Assembly (NCBI RefSeq): GCF_947179165.1
Contig: NC_077243.1
Location: 3,962,001-4,026,000, forward strand
Origin: Solanum dulcamara
Lineage: Eukaryota; Streptophyta; Magnoliopsida; Solanales; Solanaceae
Reading direction: 5' to 3'
DNA length: 64,000 bases
Each line of letters opens with the position of its first letter. Within the stretch, counting starts at the first letter, position 1. Shown one piece after another: positions 47,742-59,757 of the stretch. A program made the translations under genes and the position numbers. The notes under the pieces are model-generated. The model was not told the DNA's origin, searched no databases, and was given only the letters and a program-made list of their open reading frames with translations.

Positions 47742-50345
47742 AGTGATTGCATGTGAAATTGCAGGGGAAATAGAAGTTTTTTATCATATCTTTGGATTTT
47801 GAGTTGTGTGCTTCAAGATTTAGTGGTTCTCTGGTTCTTCTGTATTTCGGATTATATGCTGAATTTTCAATTGTTATTTTTGCTTAGCTAATTTTTACTC
47901 GTGGGGTTTTCTATTTCACTCGCATGCTTAGTTTTGAGTGCTCGACTCTTATTGGTTGACATGGTGCTGTATGTAACATGTGGATCATTATCAGTTTATC
48001 AATATTTTTAGTCAGATGCTCTTTGGTTGGTGAATTTTGTTTTCTTCCAGCAATTTATATTCCAATTAGTTATCAAATGGTGTTTCCTGTTTAAATTTTT
48101 ATCTATACCATGTGCTTCTTCCACTTTGCTACCCTATTACCACCAAAAGAGCTTGTGATCTCTTTTATGTTGGTGTGTTCTGACGAATGTTCTCAGGCAT
48201 TATCTACTTGTTTGCCCTTGGGCAAATTGTGGATCTGGTCCAGTTTTGATATCTAGTTGCACATTACATATTTATATGCTAAGATTTAGTTGGTGCAAGT
48301 CTACTCAGTTGGCTTATGTCGAAAGAATCTGTGTGTTGTAGCAACTGACAATTGAGGTATAGTAATAATGGTGAAATAAGCTCAACCTAATATTACATTG
48401 TTAAAGCTGGGAGATGTCAGCTGTGACCTATCAAATTTTTCCTCTGAAAGGATGCTGTTGTGTCAGATTCTTTCGTTGGTTCTCCAAATTCCAATTGAGC
48501 TCAAGAATTGTTAGCATATTTAGAGTAGAACTTCAGCTGGATGAGGTTTAGATTTGATGTATTTACAGATCAAGATTTAGTTCAGAGTTTCCATCATTAT
48601 GAAGCTGAATATTCATTCTCACCTACAACAAATATGCCAATACACGATTCCCAATGAAATCTATGAGAGAAACCTCAGGTTTCTGATAGTCTTGAAATAA
48701 GTGTATTGAAAATGAAAGCCCTTTTTGGTTCACCCTAGTTGGGGTTACTTTTTTGGTCGGGGCATTGTTAGAGTGGTGGAAATGCCACAACAAATGGCAG
48801 GGGATGGGAGAGGATGAGAAAAAGGATATACATGCAGCAGGGGGAGGATGGGGGGGATCGGTTTTACAGTGGCTTCTTGGTGATCAATAAGTGAATAAAG
48901 CAAATAGAACAGTTGCGAGTGATTGGGGTCGAAGAGATTGTTTTTGGATCACTTGGTTTGGCTGAACTTAAGATTAGATCGCTTGAGTTCTGTTACTGCT
49001 TGTAACATATGAGAGTTGACTGTATTTTGGTTCGTCTTTTCTGTGCTGCTTTAGGCTTTAAGTAATTGCGATGCTTGGGTAACCTCTATCTGCTCAAAAA
49101 CTAGATTGAATCGGCCTATTTCAGTGACTTGCAGCCTTGGCATCTCTGGCTGGTTTGGTTAGCTGTGACTGTAACGAACTATTTGTTGTGTTCAAGCGAC
49201 ACGGGCTATTATGAGGGAGAAATCTCTTTTAGGAAGAGTTCTAGATGAACTAAGGGGTCGTTTAGGTATTGATTATTTCATCTTCTATTGTGCATAAAAT
49301 AATATTTAGATTCTCTCATAAATTAACATGTATTAGTTATGCGAGTTTCTAAACTGCAAATCAAATGTTGTATTAGGTGTGTTAAATTTTATACATAGTC
49401 AAAAATGATGTTACTTGTGTTGTATTTAAACTCATCTACTACTAGTTAAAGTCTGTTAGAGGAAAGTTTTAGCGACCACGAACCCCACCACACCTCCTTA
49501 AGGTTTCAAACTATTTTGGACCATCTTGTGTGCACCTCGACTAATTCCACGTGGTACTTGTTACCTTCCATACAAGTATAGGATGACTCTTACAAGTTTC
49601 TAGTAGAAGGAAATTAACTAGTGTTTTTGCTAATACTGAGATTGGAACCTACTTTATTGATTACTAGGTTACTTTTTAGTGTGTGCTGAAAATGTTGTTC
49701 CATTTGTTTCACGTACAACAGTTTTTGTTGTGTATTTTGACTTTGCGATTATACAAGTGAAACTGTATTCATGTGTCATTACTATAACAGGTGATATTAG
49801 TACGACAATGCCATCTTTGTAAACCACATTTTTATGATAAGCATTAAAGGAATAAACAAATGATCCTGGAGATAGTAATTATATTGTTCAACGCTTGATT
49901 CTCTTCAACAGTTTTTCGTCGTTCGTAATATCTATTCCACTGTCCACTAATGTTTGTCACTTTGCATTTAACGAGGTTAAACTTAACCAACAGTGAGAAC
50001 AATGTAGATATTAATAAAATCCTCCATTTGAAAGGCATATTCAAAATTAGAAACTGTACATCAAAGGGAAATAAAAAGCAAACTGGAATATTTCTATAAG
50101 TCCTGGTTCCTTAGTCAGTGAAACACCAATTTGACTGATTCCTTCTCAAAGGTTTACATGGAAGTAGCATAATTGTACAAATAATATAGAAAGTTGTTAA
50201 GCTTCCAAACGACAAATTCAGCCCTCATTATCTGGAGCTCAATTAAATTGGGTTCTCTTCAATGTTACTGCAGCAGTGTCCACGTCAGGTTACACTGACC
50301 TTGTAGGTTTGATTTTTAGAAAGAAACCATGTTCGACAGATTTTG
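47742..50345. other. Spacer between CCT4 and the WAT1-related gene
   Basis: The first few hundred bases are likely the CCT4 3' UTR, and the last part the 3' end of the convergent WAT1-type gene. In between I see no gene, no clear TIR element and no structured RNA. A G-rich patch lies at about 48780-48860. Confidence 0.55.
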
Positions 50346-52921
50346 TTAGCAAATATCAGGTCCAACAGAGGATTCATCCTTGCTGTTGGGAGCTAGAAGG
50401 TGTTTTTTCAATGTTGTCCCTTCATTATTGACAATTCTTTTCTCTTCTTTTTTACCCCACAAAACTAGGTAAAGACCAACCGTAATCAAAAGCCCTCCAA
50501 GTATCCTGCATTTAAAAGTTCACTAGTTTGAGATGGACTACATATTGAAGTCGAGAAACTATTTTGTTGTATTAAAGTAACTGAACTTTACACACTATAT
50601 CGGTTACTTTGAAAAAATTGTTTTGTGACTTTATTTTAATTGTGGGTAAAATTCAGTTACACTAGTGTGACAGCAGTTAGCCTTTTGACTTTACTGTTAT
50701 AGCGGGTAAAGTTCTACTAATCAACAATCATGAGCAAGTGTTAAATTTTTTAATCTCAGATTTCTTGACTTACCCTCCAGAGTACAACTGATCACCAAGA
50801 ATTACAAAAGCCATGACAGCAACTAATACTGTTTGCACAGGCTGGAATGTGGCAACATAAACTGGTCCTCCTTTCTGAATGCACCAAGTCTGGAGAGAAA
50901 TGACTATTCCAGAAGAGATAATACCCTAAATCCAATCCAATATTATTAGCCATTCATGGTAACTAAGATTATGTGAAACGGGGGGGGGGGGGAGGATTAA
51001 ATCTTGGGTTTTTATTATAAGGGTCTTACAGCATATAAAATCAGAAGAATTTCCTCTCCAGACTGGATCTTCCAACGTGTTAGATCCCTTTCTGTAAAAG
51101 CTGCTATAGCTAGGAACTGGATTAATCCAAAGAAGAATGTAAATGAGGTAAGTGATAGCTTGGCTGGGTACTTCTTCAACATAGGGGCCTGCATAATTTA
51201 CCAAGTTCCATTAGACACTAATTAGATTAAATAACAAATTCTCAGCCATGTGGAGAATGCTTGACCTTACTAACAGTAATTGCAGTTTTGGTTTCATTAT
51301 ATACGTGGACAGTTTGAAGAATTTTTGTACAACCAACGTAATTTAACTTCTTGTAGCAGGCTATGTTGCTTGAACTAATCAAAAATGCATTATTTTTGGA
51401 GGATCAAACAAGCATCCGACAACATTTTTAAAGAGTCCTACTATCTAAGCAACATAGATAGCAAGTTGCAACTCTTATTTTACATGCAACTAGATCTACT
51501 TGTAATTATCTTTTTAGGCGATATGATACACAAAAGTTAAAACACTTTTAATGGTTAGCAATCATTAGGGATACCTGAAGAACCATCCAACCAGCCCATG
51601 ATAAGCATTGAGCAAGCAAATAAACACAACCCCATGTCCAATTCAGCATGGCCTCCTGAGAAGCAGCCATTTCTTCTTCAGAAAAACTGCTTCCTCTTAA
51701 CAGAGGAGGGCCCTTGTAAAGAGTAATAACTGTGGCTCCTCCAACACTTGCTATGGTTCCCAGAATTTTAGCCATTCCATCTCTCCTCATAAAATGAACT
51801 CTTTCTAGCCTGAGCGCATACAAAAATGTACTTTAGTCTAAATACTTTGATACAAAAATTAATGAAGGCATGTAAATGACTCATTTTGATGGAATCTAAG
51901 GGCGTGGCCTAGTTGTTATTGAAGTTAGTTGAGAACCATAAGGTCTCAGGTACAAATATAGTCATTTCTTTCATCTGTCTTAGCAAACAAAGTTATCTAG
52001 CACATTTTGTTGGTGTGAGGTGTTATCTAGTACCTATTATTGGTGTGAGGTGGAAGATATCCCGTAAAATTATTCAAGGTGTGCGAAAGCTACTCAGACA
52101 CCACGGTTATCAACAAAAATAAAATGAGTCATTTTTATGAGCTCTTGCATACCTTAGAATAGAAGACATGATAAAAGTAATAGCAGGAACTGAGTTTTGC
52201 ATTGCTGAAGCAAAGGTTGGGGATGCATAATACAACCCTAAGATATAAAATCCCTGGTTTGCTGTGATTCTGAGAAAGCAAAAAATTTCAATGATTAGCA
52301 AAATACATTTCAAAAAATGATCTACTAACTTACCTTCATCGACAGTGTAAAAGAATTTTTATTGTTCAAGTAGTTGACATGTTGTAGCTGGTTACATTAT
52401 TTCTTAAGTTACTAAACTTGCTTTTTTTTGAACGTTTACATGTAGTTATCTTCTGATTGACCTTAATAGTATAAAAAATCTCTACATTGTTAGTATATAT
52501 AGTCTATTCAAAAGAAGAAAAAAATAGGAAGTGGATAACTCCTTTTTGTTACTTGCTTACCCTATTAATGCAAGGAAGAAAAATTGAACCAATAGAGAGA
52601 ATGTGAGTGGTGGTCTTTCCTTCCTGTATAAATCATAACACAAGTACATAAGAGGTCATAAATCAAGAAAAAATAGAAAAAAAGGCAAAATAATTGAGTT
52701 TTTTATTTTTAGAAATTAAAGACTCACTTTTCCAAGAAATAAGCAAAGGGTCCTAACAAAACCAATGCAATAATATTTCTATAAACTGGATACACAATTT
52801 TGCTGACACCAATATTAAGTGCAAGTCTTGAAACTATATGAAATCCTGCAAAGCATAATTGCAAAACAAGCAATGCTATAAGAAGTTTCACTTTTCCAGA
52901 AATGCCACTTTTTGGTTCCAT
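50346..52921 (-). CDS. WAT1-related / MtN21-type EamA transporter, 359 aa
   Basis: These proteins have ten membrane helices in two EamA repeats. WAT1 itself moves auxin across the tonoplast, and relatives (UMAMITs) export amino acids. Seven exons, 5' to 3', join in frame (1080 nt): 52921-52728, 52623-52561, 52269-52153, 51809-51575, 51188-51030, 50925-50774 and 50505-50346. Landmarks: LQLCFAGFHIVSRLALNIGVSK, VYPVYRNIIALVLLGPFAYFLEK (split by exon 1/2), NQGFYILGLYYASPTFASAMQNS, VPAITFIMS, GTIASVGGATVITLYKGP, CLSWAGWMVLQ, a TWCIQKGGPVFVATFQPVQTV signature and GLLITVGLYLVLWGKKEE. The C-terminal tail is hydrophilic and cytosolic. An intact SINE lies in intron 3, and a G13 run in intron 5. Substrate is not predictable from sequence. 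Confidence 0.92.
50980..50992 (+). repeat. G13 homopolymer in WAT1-type intron 5
   Basis: Thirteen consecutive G on the plus strand (C on the coding strand), about 40 nt from the exon 5 donor. Likely length-polymorphic. Confidence 0.8.
51888..52121 (+). mobile_element. tRNA-derived SINE (SolS-like) in WAT1-type intron 3
   Basis: The head reads gggcgtggcctagttgttat with a ggtctcaggtacaaat B-box-like segment, followed by the body (atctgtcttagcaaac, tgttggtgtgaggt, atatcccgtaaaatta) and the 3' end caccacggttatcaac with an A-rich tail. It is flanked by 14-bp repeats, aaatgactcatttt at 51874-51887 and aaatgagtcatttt at 52122-52135, with one mismatch. The body matches a SINE I recall as common in Solanaceae. 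Confidence 0.82.
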
Positions 52922-52996
52922 ATCTTTTGATATTTCTTTCTATTTTTCTTTTTACCCTTTAGATCCTCAAGTACTACAAGTACTAACAATTGTCCC

Positions 52997-53005
52997 ATAT
53001 ATATA
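52997..53005 (-). promoter_or_regulatory. Candidate TATA box of the WAT1-type gene
   Basis: On the minus strand TATATATA lies about 80 nt before the start codon at 52921. Suitable distance for a core promoter with a short leader; inferred from position. Confidence 0.45.
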
Positions 53006-53384
53006 CAAAAAGTGAAAGACGCCAATTTGAAAAATAAATAAATAAGTGTATTAAATTAATGAATAATTGAGGAAGAAAAAAGAACAGCCTCACTGGCATA
53101 TGCAAAGTGATCATTTAGACATATTATTATGAGATTCTGAATAATTTTTTTAATTGTATCTCTTAATGTATAATGTGCATTTGTTGATATTGTTGCTCTA
53201 TGCTTTGCATGCAAATCTGTCCATTGTGAGATTTCTTTTTATCTAAATGTCATATGATTGGTTGACTCAGACTTTTTTGGACTTTGTTAGGGAGACAAAG
53301 TGGGAGTTATGCATGTTGGTTTGGTAGTTAAAAGTATAAGATAAAGAAACCTACACCCTATTTTTGTGACCTTTCTTAAATTTT

Positions 53385-53595
53385 GGCAGCTATTAATTTA
53401 GGTAGTATTATGGAATGGATGTCTTTTTTCTATGTGGGCCCACTAGTTTTTCCTCTTCTTTCTAGCATTTTTCTGTCTATAAATTGTCTGTTTTTGGCAT
53501 TGAAAACATACATAGATACGAAATTTCTCCTCTGTTCTCCTTTCTTTTCTCTTACTCTCTTCTCTAATTCTGTTAAGTTAATATATTTTATAACA
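53385..53595 (+). repeat. Left LTR of the copia element (start uncertain)
   Basis: Shares gtgggcccact, tctataaa-ttg, tttttggcattgaaa and ttttataaca with the right LTR. The internal domain then starts cgttatcagcatgaag. The 5' end is blurred: similarity fades before 'ggatgtc' at about 53416, so the start could be earlier or the LTR truncated. Confidence 0.6.
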
Positions 53596-56500
53596 CGTTA
53601 TCAGCATGAAGTTTTAATTTTCTCCAGATATATTAACTTCTATATTAGGTATATCTACTGAAAAATTTAAATTTTAGTTATCTTTATTCTTTCTAAATTA
53701 ATTTCTATCTCAGTTTTTATCATGTCAAATTTATCAAAACTTGAGTTTGTGGCACTTGACATTTCTGGAAAAAATTATTTATCATGGATTCTTGATGCTA
53801 AATTCACCTTGACGCTAAAGGTCTTGGTAATACTATTAAACAAGATAATAAAGCATCAAGTCAAGATAAAGCAAAGGTCATGATTTTTCTCTGTCATCAT
53901 ATTCATGAAGGATTAAAAACTGAATATTTAACTGTGAAAGACCCCCCTTGAATTATGAACTAATTTGAAGGATCGATATCACCACCTAAAATTTACGGTG
54001 TTACCAAAAGCCCGATATGAGTGGATACATCTTCGATTTCAAGATTTTAAAACTGTGACAGAATATAATTCTGCTATCCACAAGGTAAGTTTCATGTTCA
54101 AATTATGTGGAGATATTATCACTGATGATGACTTACTTGAGAAAACTCTTTCCACTTTTCACGCTTCAAATGTGTTGCTATAACAACAATATCGTGAAAA
54201 AGGATTTAAGAAGTATTTTGAATTAATTACATACCTACTTGTGGTTGAGCAAAATGATGTAGCAAGTCCATCATTACATCCCTGAAGCGAATGTTGTAGC
54301 AACAAATAATCAGTCTGAATCAAGACAATCGTGGTCGTGGACGTGGGCGAGGACGTGAAAGAGGACGAAACAACTATCGTCATCATGATGAAAATAAATA
54401 TGAGACTAATAAAGTTTCTCAAAATAATCCTTCCAAAGGTAAATTTAATATTTGTCACCGGTAGGGTATGAAGGGTCATTGGGCAAGTGAATATCGTACG
54501 CCTGACCATTTTGTGAAACTTTATCAAGCCTCTCTCAAAAGAAGAAATAATAATGTGGAGGCGCACTTGAATTTTCAAAATGATGATAATGAAGCAACCC
54601 CTCAAATAAACATGAGATATTGAGGCAAATCTTTCTTATAAAGATGATGATTTTAGAGATCTACCAAATATTACTCATTTGTGAGCTGAAGACTTTATGA
54701 ATATTGATTGAAGAATTGATCATCTAACTGGGGATAAAAATAGTTGTTTTTATTATGTTTGATATTATGTTGTCCTTCATAAAATGTTTCTTAAGACAGT
54801 ACAGTTTCTTAAAGTTTCTTATGTTATTAGATTTTCACGTTCTTATCATGTATTTTTTGTTTATGAAGAATATGGAAATTTCTCAGTCATCAGTTGGATC
54901 CAAAATCAATTATGATGATATGTGTCTTATTGATAGTGCCACAACACATACTATTTTAAGAGATAAAAAATATTTCTCTTATTTAATTATGAAAGAAGCT
55001 AAAATTAATACAATATCTGGTAGTACAAGATTAATTGAAGGATTTGAAAAAGCTAAAGTTGCACTTATCGGAGGAACAAATTTAACAATTAATGAAGCAT
55101 TATATTGTAGTCAGTCTCAAAGAAACTTATTAAGCTTCAAATACATTCGTCAAAATGGTTATCATATTGAGACTACAGATGAAAATAATGAATATCTTTA
55201 CATTACTACAATGATGTCGGGCAAAAAATTTATACTTGAAAAATTATCCGCTCTTTCATCCGTCTTATACTTCACAAGTATTAGCATGATTGAAATGCAT
55301 GTCATAGTAAACCAAATGTTTACTAACTCAAATGATTTTATTATTTGGCATGACCGATTGGGTCATCCTGGTTCTAATATGATGCGCAAAATAATTGAGA
55401 GTTCACATGGACACTCCTTGAACAACCAAAAGATTCTTCAATTTAAAGAATTCTCTTTTGCTGCATGTTCTCAAGCCAAATTGATTACTAGACCATCACT
55501 AATCAAAGTGGGCATATCTCCAACATTTCTGGAACGTATACAGGGTGATATATATGGGCCCATTCACCCATCATGTGGACCATTCAAATATTAAATAATT
55601 TTAATAGATGTATCTACAAGATGGTCACATGTATGTTTATTATCAACTTGTAATATGGCATTTGCTAGATTACTTGCTCAAATAATCAAGTTAAGAGCAT
55701 AATTTTCAGATTATACAATAAATACAATTCGTCTGGATAATGCTGGCGAGCTCATATCTCAAGCATTTAATGATTATTGTTTGTCCACTGGATAATAGTT
55801 GAGCATCCGGTTCCTTATGTCCATACTCAAAATGGTCTAGCGGAATCATTAATTAAACGTCTCCAATTAATTGCTAGACCAATGCTTATGAGAACAAAAC
55901 TTCCTATTTCATTATGGGGTCATGCTATTTTGCATGCAACAAGTCTTGTGCGGATCAGACCCACAAGTTATTATAAAGTCTCCCCATTACAATTGGCTTT
56001 TGGTCAGGAGCTGAACATTTTCCATCTAAGAATATTTGGGTATGCAGTATATGTTCCGATTGCTCCACCACAACGCACAAAGATGGGACCCCAAAGAAGA
56101 TTGGGGATATATGTTGGGTATGAATCTCCTTCTATCATAAAATATTTGGAACCTATGAGTAGAGATTTATTCATCGCAAGATTTGCTGATTGTCATTTTA
56201 ATGAATCAGTATACCCAGCATTAGCGGAGAAAATAAGCAGCTGAAAAGGGAAATCAATTGGAATGCATTATCACTATCTCATCTAGATCCTCGTACAAAT
56301 AAATGTGAACTAAAAGTTCAAAAGATAATTCATTTGCAAAATATTGCAAATCAACTGCCAGAAGCATTCACTGACCTATCAAGAGTTTCTAAATCTCATA
56401 TCCAGTTGTTAATGCTCTAATTCGAGTTGATGTCCCAGTAGGATAATTAATTAATGCAAATTAGTCTAAACCACATTTAAAACATGGTAGACTGATCGGT

Positions 56501-58606
56501 TCCAAAGATAAAAATTCTCGAAAAAGAAAATGAGCAAACAATCAAAATGATCATGATATGACAGAACCTTCTCAAGAAGAGCGAGAAGATATAACAATTG
56601 ATAAAACCTTGGAAGAGGTTAAGGTGCCTGAAAATGATAAAGAAATTTTAATAAATTATGTCTCATCCGGAAAAATATGGAATCGAAATAATGTAATTGT
56701 CGACAATCATTTTGCTTATAATGTTGCTATTGAAATAATGCAACAAAATGAGGATCTTGAACCAAAATTTGTCGATGAATGTAGACAGAAGAATCAAATT
56801 GAATTAGCTTCGCTTGAAAAACGTGAAATTTTTGGACCGATAGTCAGAACACCTGAAGGTATAAAATTAGTGGGGTACAAATGGGTCTTTGTGCGAAAAA
56901 GAAATGAGAAAAATGAAGTCGTAAGATATAAAGTACGACTTGTGGCACAATTTTTTTTGCAAAGACCCGGCATTGATTATATAGAAACATATTCTCTTGT
57001 GGTGGATGCAATCACTTTCAAATATCTTATAAATCTGGCAGTTCATAAAAACTTAGCATATATATCTGATGGATATTGTTATAGCCTATTTATATGATTC
57101 TCTGGATAACGATATTTTTATGAAAATTTCTGAAGGATTTAAAATGCCTGAAATATATAAAGATTTTCGGAAAACTTGTTCAATAAAACTGCAAAAAAAT
57201 TTATATGGGATGAAACAATCAGGGCGAATGTGGTACAATCGTCTTAGCGAATATTTACTAAAAGAATGATATAAAAATGATTCAATTTGCCCTTGTGTCT
57301 TTATGAAAAGGTCTAGATCTGAATTTGTCATAATAGCAGTATATGTTGATGATTTGAATATTAACGGAACTTTTGAAAAACTATCAAAGGTAGTAAAATG
57401 TCTGAAAAAAGAATTCGAAATGAAAGACCTCGGAAAGATATTTTTTTGTCTTGATCTACAAATTGAACATTTTGTAAATGAGATATTTGTCCATCAATCA
57501 ACATATACAGAAAATATTTTAAGAAGATTTTACATGGATAAAGCACACTCACTGAGTACCCCAATGATTGTGAGATCTCTTGATATTAATAAAGATCTAT
57601 TTCGACCTAATGAAAATGATAAAGAGCTTGTTGGTGCTGAAATATCATACCTTAGTACAGTTGGTGCATTAATGTATTTTGCCAACAATTCTAGACCAGA
57701 TATAGCTTTCTCAATAAACTTGTTCCCCAACGCGAAGATACTGGAATGAAATTAAACATATATTCAGATACCTCCGAGTGACCATAGATATGGAATTATT
57801 TTACTCAAATGAATCCACGTCAGAATTGATTGGTTATACAGATGCATGATATTTGTTCGATCCCCATAAAGGTCGATCGCAGATGGGCTATTTATTTACG
57901 TGTAGTGGTACAGCTATATCATGGCGTTCAACAAAGCAAACTATGGTTGCCACTTCTTCAAATCATGCAGAGATAATAGCCATTCATGTAGCAAGTCGAG
58001 AATGTGTTTGGTTAAGATCAATAACTCAACACATTCAAGAAACATGTGGCCTTTCTTTGACAAAAGACGCTCCAACAATATTGTATGAAGACAATGCTGC
58101 ATGTATAGCCCAATTAAAGGGAGGATACATCAAATGAGACAGAACAAAACATATTTCACCAAAATTCTTTTTCACTCATGATCTTCAAAAGAAGGGTGAA
58201 ATAGATGTCCAACAAATTCGTTCAAGTGACAATTTGGCAGATATGTTCACCAAAGCATTGTCAACTTCAACCTTTGAGAAAATGAAATACAAAATTGGAA
58301 TGCGTCGTCTTCGAGATATTAAGTGGTGTTTTCATCAGGGGGAGCAAAATACGCGTTGTACTCTTTTTTCCTTAGCCAAAGTTTTGTCCCATTGGGTTTT
58401 CTCTGGTAAGGTTTTTAATGAGGCAGCACTCAAGGCGTATTACCAGATGTGTGTACTCTTTTTCCTTCACTAGGCTTTTTCCCACTGGATTTTTCCTAGT
58501 AAGGTTTTAACGAGGCACAACATCCATGGATGTTCAGAATAACTATGTATATTATTTTTGTAAAGTTTTTATTGATACACATTTCACGTGGACATCCAAG
58601 GGGGAG

Positions 58607-58863
58607 TGTTAAAAAGCAAGATGGACAATGAATTGGATGTCCACTTGCAAGTGTTGTGTGGGGCCCACTTAAAGTGGGCAATTTGCCCACTATTGTTTCT
58701 TCCTTTGTAACTTTTTCTATCTATAAATAGCTTGTGTTTTTGGCATTGAAAGATGCACACAGATATATATACAAGGCAAATTCCTCTTTTCTCTTTTCCG
58801 TTCTTCCTTTCATACACTATCTTTCTGTCTAATTAATTATTAAGTTAGTGTGTTTTATAACAC
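58607..58863 (+). repeat. Right LTR of the copia element
   Basis: Begins TGTTA directly after the purine tract and ends ...ttttataaca, with a TATA-like tctataaatag in the middle. About 257 bp. The matching 5-bp target duplication was not found at the left side. Confidence 0.75.
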
Positions 58864-59757
58864 AAGATTAAAAGAAAAGAAAAGGAATCTAAGATCCCAT
58901 GTGGTTCTTCATTTGGTTAATTTTTTGATGATAAAATATCCAACTTTGCAATATACTACCACTAGTTTGTTTTGACACTGATAATTGACGTCCACAATAT
59001 CATTTGGCAATCAGTATCAGTACACTATTAATCAATTTAAGAAATCTAATGAAACCAAAATAAACTTTGCAACCGCAAAGACCTTTGATAGATAGAATCT
59101 TTTCACAAGCAATCAACCAAAATCATACTTTGTCCTTGGAGAATCTCCAGTCAGTAGACAAAACCCATGTTATCTTTATTATTGATTTTTCAGATTAGGT
59201 AGGTTTTATTAAGAGATTCCAAGATTAGAAAAAAGAATATTCTTACCAAAAAATAAAATAAAATCTGGGACAGTTAACCAAGATGGTTCATGAATGAGAA
59301 TATTACACAAAAAGTACATACGTTTTTCACCGATCACCAAGTGACTGTAAATCTCATTGTTCCCCAAACATACATCTCTTACGGCTGCTCATAAATCTAT
59401 TTTTAGGTATCAACTTGATAAAATGTTCTTTTGTGGATGCTCTGCAAAGTGAAAATGAATACATAAATAAAGACATTTTCTGTAATTTCCACCAAAACGT
59501 TCAAGTAGTCGTATAAAAATATTCCAACTTGGAAGGTTTGCTCATACATATGTCTTGTGCTGGAAAAGATTTCAAAGACTGCCCTATCTTACAACAAATT
59601 ACAGAGCTTGATCAAAAGCCTCGATCTGAACCGTACAATCTGCAACTAAATTAGATGAAAGCAAAATATACAACCCCGTCATAAAACATGAACCCAAGAA
59701 CAAGACCAGATTTGGTTGCCTAGATTCTAAGATTCTTTTTGAACAAATTTTGGAGTT
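58864..59757. other. Spacer between copia element and PP2C gene
   Basis: No gene seen. The part next to 59757 should be the 3' UTR of the PP2C transcript (minus strand). AT-rich, no distinctive repeat. Confidence 0.55.

Larger units (their letters stand above)
53385..58863 (+). mobile_element. Degenerate Ty1/copia LTR retrotransposon
   Basis: The domain order is that of Ty1/copia. A gag-like start lies at about 53720, with an RGRGRGR-type basic stretch and a damaged zinc knuckle (HR-stop-GMKGHW) near 54470. A protease-like LIDSATTHTI follows at about 54930, and GAG-pre-integrase (IWHDRLGHPG) and integrase at 55340-56240. Reverse transcriptase (YKWVFVRKRN, VYVDDLNI) spans about 56860-57740, and RNase H (ISWRSTKQTMVATSS) 57850-58300. 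Many stops and frameshifts separate the pieces, so no polyprotein can be made. A purine-rich tract (ccaagggggag) precedes the right LTR. The LTRs are clearly diverged, which indicates an old insertion. It lies about 460 bp upstream of the WAT1-type start, in divergent orientation. Confidence 0.88.

Noticed and set aside
46025..47752. Several open frames antisense or out of frame to CCT4
   Set aside because: All lie inside the 539-aa CCT4 frame, whose chaperonin motifs are unambiguous.
47742..50345. Possible tRNA, snoRNA or miRNA genes in the spacers
   Set aside because: I looked for clover-leaf boxes, C/D box pairs and long hairpins and saw none that stood above chance; a covariance-model scan would settle it.
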